A DNA stretch of 64,000 nucleotides, from NCBI GenBank assembly GCA_036362985.1, contig JAYGXS010000001.1:68176345-68240344 (forward strand), written 5' to 3'. Origin of the DNA: Ligula intestinalis. Taxonomy: Eukaryota; Platyhelminthes; Cestoda; Diphyllobothriidea; Diphyllobothriidae. The number at the start of each line of letters is the position of its first letter. The stretch's first letter is position 1. The translations under genes and the position numbers were made by a program. The notes beneath the pieces were generated by a model that saw only the letters and a list, made by a program, of their open reading frames with translations, was not told where the DNA came from and ran no database searches. Below, in pieces: positions 39,240 to 49,870 of this stretch.

Positions 39240-42200
39240 GGGCAAAGGGCCTGAAAATAAAAGATGGGCAAATAATACAAGTCAAGGAGCCCTTCCTCTG
39301 GCCAAAACCTGTCACGATGAGGGTTGGGCCTCACGGAGTAAACTGTCACTAAAGGTCCTAACCGCAAATGTACAAAGCTTGTTTAACAAGCTGGACGAAC
39401 TAAAAAACTTGGTCAAGGAGGTGAAACCAGACATCATGGCTTTAACTGAAACCTGGCTTTCAAAAGATATCGCTGATTCTGAATTATCACTTAGAGGATA
39501 TCAGCTTTTCAGGAAAGACAGAAAAACTAGGGGAGGAGGGCTTATCGTCTATGTCACTTGCAAGCTGACAGCCACGGCTGAAGTACCGGTCCCAGCACGA
39601 GATGTGGAAATGCTAAATATTACTATATCTGCTAAGTACGCCAGGCCACTGACGCTTTCGGTGACATACCGCCCGCCAAACCATTCTCATGACCAAGACA
39701 CTATCCTCATAGCAGAATTGTATAGGGTTAGTGAGAAAAAATACATCCTAATCGTTGGGGACTTTAACGCTCCTGGTGTTGACTGGCAGACATGGACTGC
39801 ACAGGGTCTTCAAGACAACTTCAATCACAAATTACTACAATGGGCCACAGCCAAACTGCTCTGCCAAACCGTCGCGTTTGGAACGCGGGCTAGGGAAGGA
39901 CAACAGTCAAACTGTCTCGACCTTATCTTTACACGAGAGGAGGAAACTGTGATTGACCTGCACGATCGACCACCATTAGGGTCAAGCGACCATATTATGC
40001 TGTATTTCGAGTATTCGCTGTTCTCTAAACCCTACTCCTCCGACACATGGGAAAGTAACATTTGGAAGGGCGACTACCCACTTATGAGGAGAGAAATGTC
40101 AGAGGTATCATGGGAAACAGACCTCCAAGGTGGGGCAAATGAACAGTGGATGACCTTTAGCTCGACGTTGAAAAGGACTCTCTGTCTCAACTGTCCCTTC
40201 AGAAGAAAGACAAGTACGAATCGCCCGAAGTGGATGACCTCAAACTTGCAGGCCGCTTTCAAAAAAAGAAACCGCTTCTGGAGACGCTACAGACTAACCA
40301 GCTCCGGTAAACACTTACGGGAGTATAAGCAACAACAAAACATTTGTAAAAGAGAAGCTACTAAACTGCGCAAGAAATACGACTTGAACATATTACATAA
40401 GTCGCTGGAACACCCCAAGATCTTGTACGGTTACATACGAAGCACGAAGAGATCTCAGGAACTGATCCCTGCCCTTAGATCAGCCGATGGACAACTGGTG
40501 ACCGAAGACCAGATGAAAGCCTCCCTCCTCTCCGATTTCTTTGAATCCGTCTACACCCGAGAACCTACAACTTTTGCTGACGGTCCGTCCGCTTATCAAC
40601 CGATAACTGCACCCTTACCCTCCTCCTTATTGCCCAAAATAGAGGACCTAGAGTTTTCACACAACACTGTCAGGGCCGAATTTCTCCAACTTAAGCCTGC
40701 CAAATCACCTGGGCCGGACAAAATTCCTGCACTAGCACTAAAAGAATTAGCTAACAAACTATGCAAACCGCTGGCTGCCATCTTCCAGAAATCTTTTGAT
40801 GAAGGCGAACTCCCAGAAGAATGGAAGTGGGCAAACGTCACCCCGATCTATAAGGGAGGTTCGCGACTTGATTGCGCAAATTACCGTCCTGTCAGTCTAA
40901 CTTGCATCGCGAGCAAAGTAATGGAGCGCATTATTAAGAAGCATTTGATGTATTTCCTCGAAAGCAACAAAATACTTTGTGATGGACAGCACGGCTTTCG
41001 CCCAGGACGCTCTTGCCTCACGAGTGCTCTTTACTCACAGGAGAAGTGGACAAAGGCCGCTGATAAAGGCTATCCAATTGATGTTATATTCTTTGACTTC
41101 AAAAAGGCCTTCGATAGTGTACCACACAGACTTCTTCTGCAGAAGATTTGGGACGTGGGAATCCAAGGAAAAATGTATAAATGGATCAGTAGTTTTTTGT
41201 CCCTCAGAGAACAGAGGGTCGTTGTCGGAAACTTCACCTCAGAATGGACAATGGTCGAGAGTGGTGTACCACAAGGGTCAGTTTTGGGTCCGCTGCTATT
41301 CCTGATTTACGTAAACGACTGTCTCAATGAGCTTGATTGCGCAGCTGTCATGTTTGCGGATGACATAAAATTATGGGCTGAAATAATCTGCGCCGACGAC
41401 GCAAAGAAACTACAGTCGAACATCGATAAACTGGTTATCTGGTCGTCCACGTGGCTTCTTAACTTTAATGTATCCAAGTGTCTTGTTCTACACATAAGCC
41501 CGGGGCGGAATGTGCCACCGAAACACAGTTATTTTATCAATGGTACCGCATTAAACGAGGTTGAGACACACAAAGATCTGGGTATATGGACAACCGCGAA
41601 CTTGATGCAAACAGAGCACTGTAAAACGTCCGTCCAGAAAGCAACTAGTACCCTGCACTGGATCAGACGAGCGTTCAAAATCTTTCCACCTGAACTCTTC
41701 GGAAAAATATTTGGCACCTTTGTGAGACCACATCTTGAATACGGAATGCCAGTTTGGACACCGTGGTTGAAGAAAGATGTAGAGCTTCTTGAACAAGTGC
41801 AACGCAGGGCAACAAAGATGGTCGACGGTCTCAGGGACTTACCATATCAGGAGAGATTGATAAAACTTGACCTTTTTCCTTTGTCTTACAGGAACGTTCA
41901 GTGCAGCCTGCTCTGGACATTCCGGATAATCCGGGGCCACATTTCCTCCCTATAATTGGAGGATTTCTTCCAATTAGCCACCACTACTCACCTGCGTGGG
42001 CATCCTTACAAGGTCACAAACGAACGCACCCGATTAGACCTCCGAAAATATTTCTTTAGTCAACGCGTGGTCCGGCCTTGGAACTTGCTACCAAGCGAGA
42101 CGGTTTCCGCTGACACAGTTGCGGAATTTAAAAGAAGACTTGATGTGATTTTATTTGACAAAAGGCGACTTTTACAACACGATTTCCTACTGCCAGCACT

Positions 42201-42398
42201 GTGAACAATTTTTCTGGCTTTAGACCGTTTTCATTCTTTTCCGTGAAAATTCGCTCGAAATTCTGTTATGATATCATATGTGCTCCCCACGACTGCACAT
42301 TAACTGTAAGAATAACCTGTTTGCGTTACATTAATAGGGTCCTCAAGGGCATTTCTTGCTTGTTACCCTTAAAATATACATCCATATATATATAAAAA
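39240..42398 (+). mobile_element. LINE-D, nearly complete ORF2 and 3' end
   Basis: Open reading begins at the gap edge, so the 5' end is missing. ORF2 runs to 42204 with one internal stop; the 3' UTR ends in ATATATATATAAAAAAA at 42398. It is directly followed by Gypsy-4 RT codons (DCEKAF), so LINE-D inserted into Gypsy-4. Confidence 0.88.
39241..42204 (+). pseudogene. LINE-D ORF2: endonuclease and reverse transcriptase
   Basis: One frame of about 988 codons with a single stop (TAA, 41953-41955). Endonuclease blocks are VLTANVQSLFNKLDELKNL, MALTETWLSKD (catalytic Glu), LTLSVTYRPPN, ILIVGDFNAPGVDW and LDLIFTREE then LGSSDHIML (catalytic His). RT blocks are SPGPDKIPALALKEL, NYRPVSLTCIASKVMERII, VIFFDFKKAFDSVP, SGVPQGSVLGPLLFLIYVND and MFADDIKLW with FADD at 41352-41363. 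After the stop, FFQLATTTHLRGHPYKV and RKYFFSQRVVRPWNLLPSE are the C-terminal domain. Jockey/CR1-type. All catalytic residues I can identify are intact; one point mutation inactivates it. No ORF1 is visible because of the gap. Confidence 0.9.
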
Positions 42399-43575
42399 AA
42401 GCCTTTTCACAATCGGGGGACCAGCACCAGGGAGCATTTTTCTGCAGTAGATGGTTGAGCGGGGCTCGTAAATCAGGCAGCGAGGGTTTGAAGGCGCTAA
42501 AGTAGCTGATCAGGCCAAGAAATGATCGAAGTTGTGACAAATCCTTGGGTGCAAGCATCCGTTGAATGGCACGAATGTTTTCGGGATCTGGATGGTGACC
42601 AGTGGCGTTAGAGATGAATCACAGGTACTTGATGGTCTCAAGGAAGAACTGACATTTGTTGCCCCGCAATCGGAAGCCATATTTCTGCACACGTTCAATT
42701 ACTGCGCAAACTCGGTGTTGGAGCTCAGCCGGGGAGTGACCCACGATGATGATGTCGTCTAGGTAGCCAACCGTGCCAGGAATTGCGGAGAGCATTGCAT
42801 TCATAGTTTACTGGAACAAGGCCGGAGCGGTCTTGACACCAAAGGGCAACCTGTTGTACTGGAACAGACCACGGTGTGTATTTATTGTCAGCAATTTGCA
42901 CGACTCTGGAGCGACTTCGATCTGCAAGTATGCATCAGCCAGATCCAACTTGGCAAAGCAAGTGCCACTATTCAGCAGGGTAAAAAGATCAGCGGGGACC
43001 GGCAGTGGATAGCAGTTCGGCGTCAGAGTGTCGTTGAGACCGATTGAAAAATCGGCGCAGATACGAATCGAACCATTTGGCTTCTTGATCACAGCAATAA
43101 GAGCAGCCCAGGCGGAATAGGACACTGGTGTCAGGATTCCAAGTTCCTCAAGGCGCTTCATTTCAGCATCGACAAGAGTTAGGGCTGCATATGGGAGCGG
43201 TCTCTTTGGGCGGAAGACTGGTTGAATTCCAGGCCAGAGATGAAGCACGGCTTGCGTGTGTGTGCAACGACCAAGGCCGTCTTGGAACACTGAAGCAAAC
43301 CACTGGGGAATGTCCTTGGCGGGGTGTGCAGGTACAGCAGGAATGTGTACTTGACTGCAAACAAGCCGGAGCGGCAAATCAACCAAGCCAAGTTGGTCGA
43401 TCCAGTCGAGTCCAAGAAGATTGAGATTGCATTTGGTAATGAAGCAGGTAGCAGTGATGTTAGTGTCGCGGAAGGAGACACAATATTTCAGTTTCCCCAT
43501 TAACTGGACAAGGCCACCGCAGGAAGGTGAAGTCTGCTGCATTGCGGGTCGCCCAGGACAACCAGATAATCTCAA
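42399..43575 (-). pseudogene. Gypsy-4 protease end and reverse transcriptase
   Basis: A single frame with two stops (42808-42810 and 42616-42618). [20 protein letters not shown] closes the protease. RT blocks are [75 protein letters not shown] and VGYLDDIIIVG with YLDD at 42753-42764. DLSQLRSFLGLISYFSAFKP is the connection region. Each stop replaces a codon one base away from the residue expected in relatives, so the copy is only mildly decayed. Confidence 0.86.
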
Positions 43576-43819
43576 AGATGATTGTGATATCTGAAGCGGT
43601 GGCTAGTTGTAGGCGAAAGGTATGACCATTCAGAAGAAGATTAACAAACTTCCGGAGATCAGCTGCGTTAACCTGGAATGTTGCTGACAGACTGAGAGAA
43701 TTTCCCAGAGGCTTAGTCTTTGACATGCTTTTTGGGTGAAAGCGGCGCTTTTGATCGGGGTTAGCAGGGGGCTTGCCTACAGGAGTTAAGGATTGGCAAA
43801 ACCCATCACGATTCCCCAC
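43460..43819 (-). pseudogene. Gypsy-4 protease with mutated active site
   Basis: [20 protein letters not shown] aligns with Gypsy-3 VTVNGKPVHLQLDTASD. The catalytic Asp is Ala here (ATAS for DTAS), which should abolish retropepsin activity. A frameshift then leads into the 42399-43575 frame. Confidence 0.7.
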
Positions 43820-44694
43820 CTGGTTACATTTCTGGCAGCGATTTTTCCTAAATGTGCAGTCTTGATGGAAATGTCATGCGCCACAGTGCCGACAGGGAGA
43901 GGGAGGGGATTTCGCCTTGGGGGCTGGCTTGAGAGATAGCTTGGGCCGTGAAACCAAAGGTGGTATAGCTGTTGCGACTGCATTCACGGAGCCAGCAGTA
44001 GAAGCGCCTTGGACCATGGCCGAATCGTGCTTGAGATTAATGAGGGCTTGACACTCGGCAGCCAGCTCTTGTAGGGTAACTGAGCTGCTCTGTTGCACGT
44101 GGGACAGAAGACGCGTCCGGATGTCGACATCCTTGGGGAACTGTAGGCTGCAGATGAAGATGAGGCATTGAAATTGGTCTTCGGTTAGAGAGCCGAGTTT
44201 AAAACGCCCACACTTGCGATTTACAATGCCGGCATACGTGATGAAATCGTCAGATTCCCGTTTGCACAGCTGGACACACTGGAATCGGATGTTGAACAGT
44301 GAAGCCTGCTCACCAAAAATCTGTGACAACGTCTTCAGCGTGTCCGCGAAGGAAATGTCTCTTGGATACTTGGGCAAAATGAAGTTCGTGTAACGCTCGT
44401 GCTCGGCAGGACCCAGTTTGCGAAGGAGGAGTCTTACCTTCTATGCGTCTTCTTGGGCAGCCAGATCGACAGAGAATAAATCCTGATATCGTTTGTACCA
44501 AAATTCAAAAGTAATCTGGGCCTGCGAATCATACAAAATTCGGTGATGCTGCTGGCGATGAAATCGACGGATTGTGAGCAACCAACCGAACTCGATTGGC
44601 CCATGGAGGGGGTCGATATCTTGGCGGTGAGGGTTTTCATCAGCCTCAGCTGCTGTTGCAACATCAGCTTCAAGTCCGCGCATAATTCCTCCAT
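43786..44694 (-). pseudogene. Gypsy-4 gag
   Basis: Two frames, 44694-44434 and 44377-43874, hold a gag like that of Gypsy-3: ASLFNIRYQC-type text reads ASLFNIRFQCVQLCKRESDD here, then FQCLIFICSLQFPKDVDIRT. The nucleocapsid region has CRHCGA followed by a stop and CQKCNQVGNRDGFC, a knuckle whose His has become Arg. At least one frameshift near 44400. Confidence 0.8.
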
Positions 44695-44699
44695 TGAAG

Positions 44700-45055
44700 A
44701 GCAAAATACTGCGTCGCAAAATTGTTATGACCCGCCTGGTACTGATAACTTAGTCGAACGCCGAGCCAAGGAACCCGTAAGAGTAAGACAAAGAGAAGTC
44801 GGGTTGGCCGGAAAAAGGAGAAGTTTACTGCGACAAGCACGGTACAGCAAGTCAGAGCAGTGTGTCAGATCCAACAAAATTAGGGAACAAGCGATGATGA
44901 TTTCAGTCCATTGGGCCAATCAGCTTTTGGTTGCTGGTGTGATTGGTGTGATTTAATTTGAAATTATCGATTGAGTAACTGTAATTGGCTCTTGCTGCCG
45001 GTGGCCGATCGATAGCCTGCTGTGCGCGCCGCTTGCGCAGGCTATCTTTCTGTTA
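44700..45055 (-). repeat. Gypsy-4 LTR
   Basis: Shares 44877-45055 with 45592-45773 (words GCTGGTGTGATTG, ATTATCGATTG, GCCTGCTGTGCGCGCCG). Exact ends uncertain; gag begins just inside at 44694. Confidence 0.6.
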
Positions 45056-45597
45056 GGCGTATGCTTACAGAGTCATCGTGGGAATGGACACACTCCCAGC
45101 ACCCCCCTTCAAGTATGTTAGTACCGCTGGTGGCGCCGCGGACTTTGGCAAGCACAGTCGGTCCGGCGTGTTGTGGGCGATTTCAGGTCTACCGGTGCGG
45201 GGCCAGGAACTAGTTTCGAAGTCGGTACTTCCGAAGAGGCTTCAGAAGTCAGTTCAGGAGCTGACTAGTCCACTGGAATAGCGAAGGTGTCCATCAGGAT
45301 ATCGAGAGGCAGTGAAACGCCTGCTTAAAGTCCGGTTGAGTTGCTGTGCTGCCACCGCCGGATCTGATTGTGGTGACGAACCCAAGTGTCATCACCGACA
45401 GAGACGTCAAACAGCATGCTGCCTCTGTGTGCTGTTATCGTCCCCTTAATCCATACTGGAAACCCTGCTCGGTAGTCACGAACAAAGACCGATATTCCGA
45501 TGGAAAGCTTGTCACGAGAGACAGGTGGAAGTAGCTGTGGGGACGACAGATTAGTAGGCAGCAGCGCATGGGACTTCGTTCGAAGTTTCCAGCCCAT
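45056..45597 (-). pseudogene. Gypsy-4-type integrase C-terminus
   Basis: The 45325-45597 frame reads SVFVRDYRAGFPVWIKGTIT, HRGSMLFDVSVGDDTWVRHH and NQIRRW, the end of a Gypsy integrase. On the minus strand it precedes the 45055-44700 LTR, as a 3' end should, and follows directly on a partial LTR at 45773-45592. This copy therefore lacks everything between its 5' LTR and the integrase end. Confidence 0.78.
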
Positions 45598-45773
45598 TAA
45601 GGAACAAACGATGGTTATTATAGTCTATTGGGCCAATAAGCTTTCGGCTGCTGGTGTGATTGATGTGATTAAATTTGGAATTATCGATTGGGTGACTGTA
45701 GTTGGTGTTTGCTGCCGGTGGTCGATCGGTAGCCTGCTGTGCGCGCCGATTGCGGAGGCTATCTATCTGTAAT
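45592..45773 (-). repeat. Second Gypsy-4 LTR, partial
   Basis: About 180 bases matching 44877-45055. Its outer edge is interrupted by a LINE-A tail (45774-46093), after which TAAGCTAACAGAGACATCG continues the LTR edge as at 45058. Confidence 0.65.
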
Positions 45774-46093
45774 AAATAATTGAATAATTTATATATTTTA
45801 GGCCCAAAGGTCCTCCTCATTGCAAACTTAATGCTGTGGAAAAATAAATACAAAGTTGATAAATGCTGTTCTCCGTTAACAACCACATAGGCAGCGGGAG
45901 CGTTTAGTACTGTTGGTAGATAAAATTAATGTCCGTCAACATATTGTCATTTTAAAATAGTAGTCAACACTCTCTGAAAACGCATAGTGAACTAAGGAGG
46001 AAGCAGTGAAAAAAACTTCTACCATTAAAACGGGGGTAGAGTTCAGCGGACCCCCACTTAAAAAGAAAACAAAACGTAGGACAAAAAATGTGT
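45774..46093 (-). repeat. LINE-A 3' UTR insertion
   Basis: Starts AATAAATAATTGAATAATTT with the TTTAGGCCC terminal block; ends within the GGAGAAAAAACTGC-type motif region. Only untranslated sequence, inserted into the partial LTR. Confidence 0.7.
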
Positions 46094-46417
46094 AAGCTAA
46101 CAGAGACATCGTGGGAATGGACATATTTCCAGCACTTCCATCGTCAGAGTTTAGTGGTAGTTGAGTCTGGTAACCTTGAGTTAGTCCGTCTTGCCATTAG
46201 CTTCAAATTATATCGGTGTTGGACGTGTGAAATTTGATCTGCCCATTCGTTGCCAGCTATATTTGGTCTCCCGGAGGTTGGCTGCTGGTGGGCTGGCGTG
46301 ACCTACGTCCCCTCTGCGGTCAGCGTAGTTGTAGGCGAGTCAGTACGCTTGCTGGCCTCCCCCACGTCAACCGGCAGACTGATCACTGGTTGCTGTTCAC
46401 TTGGGTTGTTCTGTGCC

Positions 46418-46830
46418 TCACGGTTGCGACGTTGAGACACTGTTTGATGCTGGTCGCGTGACCTCCGACCTCCACCCCCTATTTTCCGTGGGCGTTGGCT
46501 CTCGGTCTTGCGTACTCGTTTGCCCTACTGGCTCTGGCCGACTTGATCCGAGCCTTATGCGAAGCGCTTGGTAGGCAAGGTTCAGTTCGATAGCTCGGTT
46601 GACTGTGCCAGTAGAAGGCCAAAGGCGAATTCGTGTTCGAGGTGTTGCACATGGCCATAGACTAAAGAAAACTTGTCCTTGCGATTGATCGTAGGTTGAT
46701 GTTCGTGTAATCCCATGACGCAAAGTTCAGTACGAGCGATGCTCGACCAGAGGACTTTGTGGCATCCTTCGAATCGACGCTTCCGAGATGTAAGGCAAAT
46801 GAGAAGTGCAAGAATGCCATGCGACAACAA
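46418..46830 (-). pseudogene. Penelope GIY-YIG endonuclease C-terminal part
   Basis: GLHEHQPTINRKDKFSLVYG, then HVQHLEHEFAFG, aligns with the EHARAVDRMDPRSLVAEHC region of the copy at 15266-16006. A frame change leads to LAYQALRIRLGSSRPEPVGQ, equivalent to AAYQALRVRLNQRN there. The GIY and YIG strands are missing. Confidence 0.75.
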
Positions 46831-46847
46831 GTGGCAAATTTACTCCT

Positions 46848-47438
46848 TCAGCACAAACGCCAAATGACAATTTCCAAAGTAGAAGAACGAAAACTTATGA
46901 ATATAATAAAAATTAAGGATATTGTTATCTTGACCACCGTCTTAAGACACAGTTCGAGGAGCTTGATGATGTACGCTCGTTTGAAATGCTTCTTACTCTC
47001 GTCATATTTTTCACGAAGAAGGCCGTCGATAGTGCTGATAGCCAGTGCAGATGGGATGGAGGTGAATAACGAGATCACATCGAGTGACACCATCACCTCG
47101 TCTGCCTCTACCTCAATATTCTGAGTGTGCGTCAAGAACACTACAGCCGACTTCACTGTCCATGATGAACCCTTGGTGAGGAAAGCAAGTTGCTGGTACA
47201 ACCACTTTGATAGCCCAAAGGTTGGGGTGCCACGTAATGAGACGATGGGGCAAAGGGGCACTCCTGACTTGTGGATTTTTGGCAGGCTGTAGAAGCGCGC
47301 CATCGCAGCATCAGTAGTTTTTGTGGCCAGTGCTTCTCTTCTCGTGAGGGCTCCCGCCTTTCTCAGCTTGTCGAAGGTCTTGTTTATACTGTTTATGAGT
47401 TTTTTGAACTCATTGGCAGTGAAGGGGTTAGGTGTCAT
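46848..47438 (-). pseudogene. Penelope RT, N-terminal half
   Basis: Diagnostic Penelope RT text: AARFYSLPKIHK-type reads AMARFYSLPKIHKSGVPLCP here, followed by IVSLRGTPTFGLSKWL, then EVMVSLDVISLFTSIPSALA with the first catalytic Asp in SLDV. NEFKKLINSINKTFDKLRKA precedes it. The frame degenerates after about residue 160. Penelope RT is related to telomerase. Confidence 0.87.
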
Positions 47439-47453
47439 TTGAGGGTGTGCATT

Positions 47454-48230
47454 TTAATATGGATATTCGTTTTGATATGCAATTCCTTTTGAGAATGGTG
47501 GTCTATTCTGGGTTGTTAAGGGAAAATAATCTAACACTGGTTTACTACTTTGGTTCGCTGAGTTAAAACTGGTATTGCTATTTATGGACATGTTTAGATT
47601 TGTGTTGCTATTTATCAGTGTATCATGATTAGATACAGGATTTGTGTCATTCATGCCTAATGGGGTTGTACTATTTCGGGGTCTTTCTGTTTGAACCTTA
47701 TTCTTTCCCCTAATGGCTTCGGCAGGTTTATTATTTGCTTTCTGGTTGTCATTATTATAATTAGAAGAAGTCGCCGTTGAGTCACCTAAGCTGATGCTTT
47801 GTTGATAGTTTTTGTTTTCCTTCCCAGAGGAGGAGGCGCTCGTTAATTTTTCCTTTGAAATAGCATTTTGCGGAGTGCTTTTGCCCTCTGCGACTATATG
47901 TGGCTGACTTTGTTTACGCACTTTGTCCTTATGAAGGACTTGTCTGCGCTGCATCGGGGTCAAGTCGGGGCCTATATATGCTTTGAAACTCCAGAAACTC
48001 CTATTTATTTCAGACTTTTGTAGTAGCATTTGAGCTTCAGCGTGAGTAGAACTAGTAAACAAAATTGGTTTGTTTTAACTTCGCAAATTGAGTCTTTTGA
48101 TAGACACTATTCCTATACTTATCACACATTTTTGAAAAACGTTTTGCATTGCTACCATTGGATTATTCGTTTGAGGAAAGTTGCGGAAGATTGCATTACA
48201 GCTACGTTTCGATCTATCTGAAACTTCTGA
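47454..48230 (-). pseudogene. LINE-B-like ORF1
   Basis: The 47454-48062 frame has KAYIGPDLTPMQRRQVLHKD, shared with the long LINE-B copy (SFIGPDLTPMQRREV). An Asn/Ser/Thr-rich tail of more than 100 residues follows. Upstream, KPILFTSSTHAEA and DRSKRSCNAIFRNFPQ near 48180 match the RRM-like part; stops separate them. No endonuclease or RT of this copy follows, since the Penelope fragment begins at 47453. Confidence 0.68.
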
Positions 48231-48684
48231 TGATACTAAGTGACCACAGACTCTATCTGAGGCAAATTGGTGAGGTTGCTTTCAAATGAATTTGAGTCCA
48301 GAAGTGAATTAAGAATCTGAAATACAGGTTCATACTTTTCAATAAAGTTCGTTAAATTTAAGAGGGCAGACAGATCGATTTGATCCAAAATAACTTTCGC
48401 GTCAGTAATTTTTTCTTATAAATTTTTTCAGGTAAGGGATGTTTAAATGCTAAATATATGTCTAAGTAACGTATTTTTGACAAATAAGTGTTGGAAGAAT
48501 GTTTAAATATCAAATTATTATGTTATGGTAACTTTATTATTCGATTCATTAACGGTCTGTTGTGAAAAGATTGTGACAGAAAAAATTGAAACTATGTGCT
48601 ATACAGCTTTGGAAGACGGGAAGGAATGTTCGCCAGTGCCTGCATTCGAAATCCCGATATCATCGCAACAAGGAAAAAAAGTCA

Positions 48685-48757
48685 CGCCACCGCCCGGATT
48701 CGAACCCCGGATCCCCCGCGTGGAAGTCGAACGCCTACCTCACTTCGCCATCACAGG
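48685..48757 (-). repeat. tRNA-derived sequence (SINE head or pseudo-tRNA)
   Basis: On the minus strand TGGCGAAGTGAGG resembles an A box and GGTTCGAATCC is a perfect B box, about 40 bases apart. The acceptor ends do not pair and the T stem is imperfect, so it is not a functional tRNA. Translations through it give PPGFEPRIP-type text common to false ORFs. It sits in the upstream region of LINE-E ORF1. Confidence 0.5.
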
Positions 48758-48779
48758 ATACTCCGATGGTTTCCAAATA

Positions 48780-49823
48780 CCCTTACTAACTACGGAAGCT
48801 CGATCTAGAAATTCTTTGAAATCTCCTCCTGCCAAGCGAACTAAAAGTCGTAAAAGTTTAAGGGATGTAACTCATGAAGATGAAGCCTCCGTAACATATT
48901 TTACGCTTTTGAACAAATTTACAAACCTTGAGAAGGTAGTTAATAGTCTTAGAGTGGAGATGGAGGAACTGAAAAAAATTTCTCTATTTCTCCCTCGTGA
49001 GGAGAAACCGGCGATGCGTGAACTTGAGCGAGGAAACCTAACGTACGGAGAAACAAAATCCCTCGCCGAAGTGTCTAAGCACAAAAATGATCCGGCAGCC
49101 AGGGTGCTTGACGGAGTTGGTAGTCTGCCTTGGACAGGGGAAACGGTCAACCCACTGACTTCCAAGAGAACGAAGAAGCGCTCTCGGGCTCCCAAAAAAG
49201 GCCGACCAAGCCCAAGTGCTAATATAAGTAGGCCGAGATTGAGCACGAGCCAAACAAAAAGGGCACCTTCGCAGGCCAAAACGAACAGGAGCGCTGAACC
49301 TCGAAGCGAATATGTCCTAACAAACCCTAGAGAAGCAGAAGGCGATGACAGTCGGAAGGTGAGTACCACTCGTATAAACTGCATAGTCATAAAAGGCATG
49401 ACAGAATGTACTTCCGATACCCCGAAATCAAGATTAGAAGAGGACAGGAAGTTATTTAAAGAATATCTGAAATTCCTCCTAAAGGGTGAGGAAAAAGTCG
49501 AAGTTCTAAAGGCATTCCGAATGGGCCGTATAACAGACTCAAAAGATGAACAATTCCAACCACGACCGTTGAAGGTTTTTCTGAAGAGTGAGGCTGAGGT
49601 CCAGCTATTTTTAAGCAGGAAACCAATACTTAGATACTCACACCCGACGGTTTTTTTTTCAGCGGGATTTTTCCCCTGCGGAGCGGAAGAAATGGAGATT
49701 GCTAAAAGTAGAACTCCACAGGAGATGCGAACTCGGCGAGAGAATCTTCGAATTCTGAACAGGGAGATCGTCCATGTCCCGAGGTCACTCCTCTGGAGAA
49801 AGCCGATAACACTAACAGCCTAG
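48780..49823 (+). CDS. LINE-E ORF1 protein
   Basis: The open frame runs from 48525, but the part before about 48780 reads through the tRNA-like sequence and is not trusted. The protein has a basic region (PPAKRTKSRKSLRD), a probable coiled coil (LNKFTNLEKVVNSLRVEMEE), a second basic Ser/Lys/Arg-rich stretch and a C-terminal RRM-like module: TRINCIVIKGMTE, LLKGEEKVEVLKAFRMGR, RPLKVFLKSEAEVQLFLSR and HPTVFFSAGF. Order coiled coil then RRM-like fits ORF1 proteins that form RNA-binding multimers. No internal stop. ORF2 begins 48 bases downstream. Confidence 0.7.
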   Translation, partial: PLLTTEARSRNSLKSPPAKRTKSRKSLRDVTHEDEASVTYFTLLNKFTNLEKVVNSLRVEMEELKKISLFLPREEKPAMRELERGNLTYGETKSLAEVSKHKNDPAARVLDGVGSLPWTGETVNPLTSKRTKKRSRAPKKGRPSPSANISRPRLSTSQTKRAPSQAKTNRSAEPRSEYVLTNPREAEGDDSRKVSTTRINCIVIKGMTECTSDTPKSRLEEDRKLFKEYLKFLLKGEEKVEVLKAFRMGRITDSKDEQFQPRPLKVFLKSEAEVQLFLSRKPILRYSHPTVFFSAGFFPCGAEEMEIAKSRTPQEMRTRRENLRILNREIVHVPRSLLWRKPITLTA

Positions 49824-49870
49824 TCGGGATAGAAAACAGTCCGTCTCCATCAGCACCGACAGCCCCCTGC

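Larger units (their letters stand above)
42399..45055 (-). mobile_element. Gypsy-4 LTR retrotransposon (LTR, gag, protease, RT), truncated by LINE-D
   Basis: Minus strand order: LTR (about 45055-44710), gag (44694-43786), protease (near 43700-43500), RT (43450-42399). RNase H and integrase of this copy are absent past the LINE-D insertion at 42398. Gag is clearly related to Gypsy-3 gag. Confidence 0.85.
46200..47453 (-). mobile_element. Penelope-like element 2 (RT and endonuclease remnants)
   Basis: Minus strand, RT N-terminal half at 47438-46848 and endonuclease tail at 46830-46418. The RT palm with the catalytic YADD-type box and the first endonuclease half are missing between them, an internal deletion near 46850. 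It lies directly against LINE-B-like ORF1 at 47454. Confidence 0.82.

Noticed and set aside
48200..48240. Possible hammerhead (TACGTTTCG and CTGATGAT nearby)
   Set aside because: The two halves are in the wrong order and no stems I or II can be formed.
48525..48780. Extension of LINE-E ORF1 upstream to 48525
   Set aside because: The frame passes through the antisense of a tRNA-like sequence, giving PPGFEPRIP text that is a well-known artefact of such reads.
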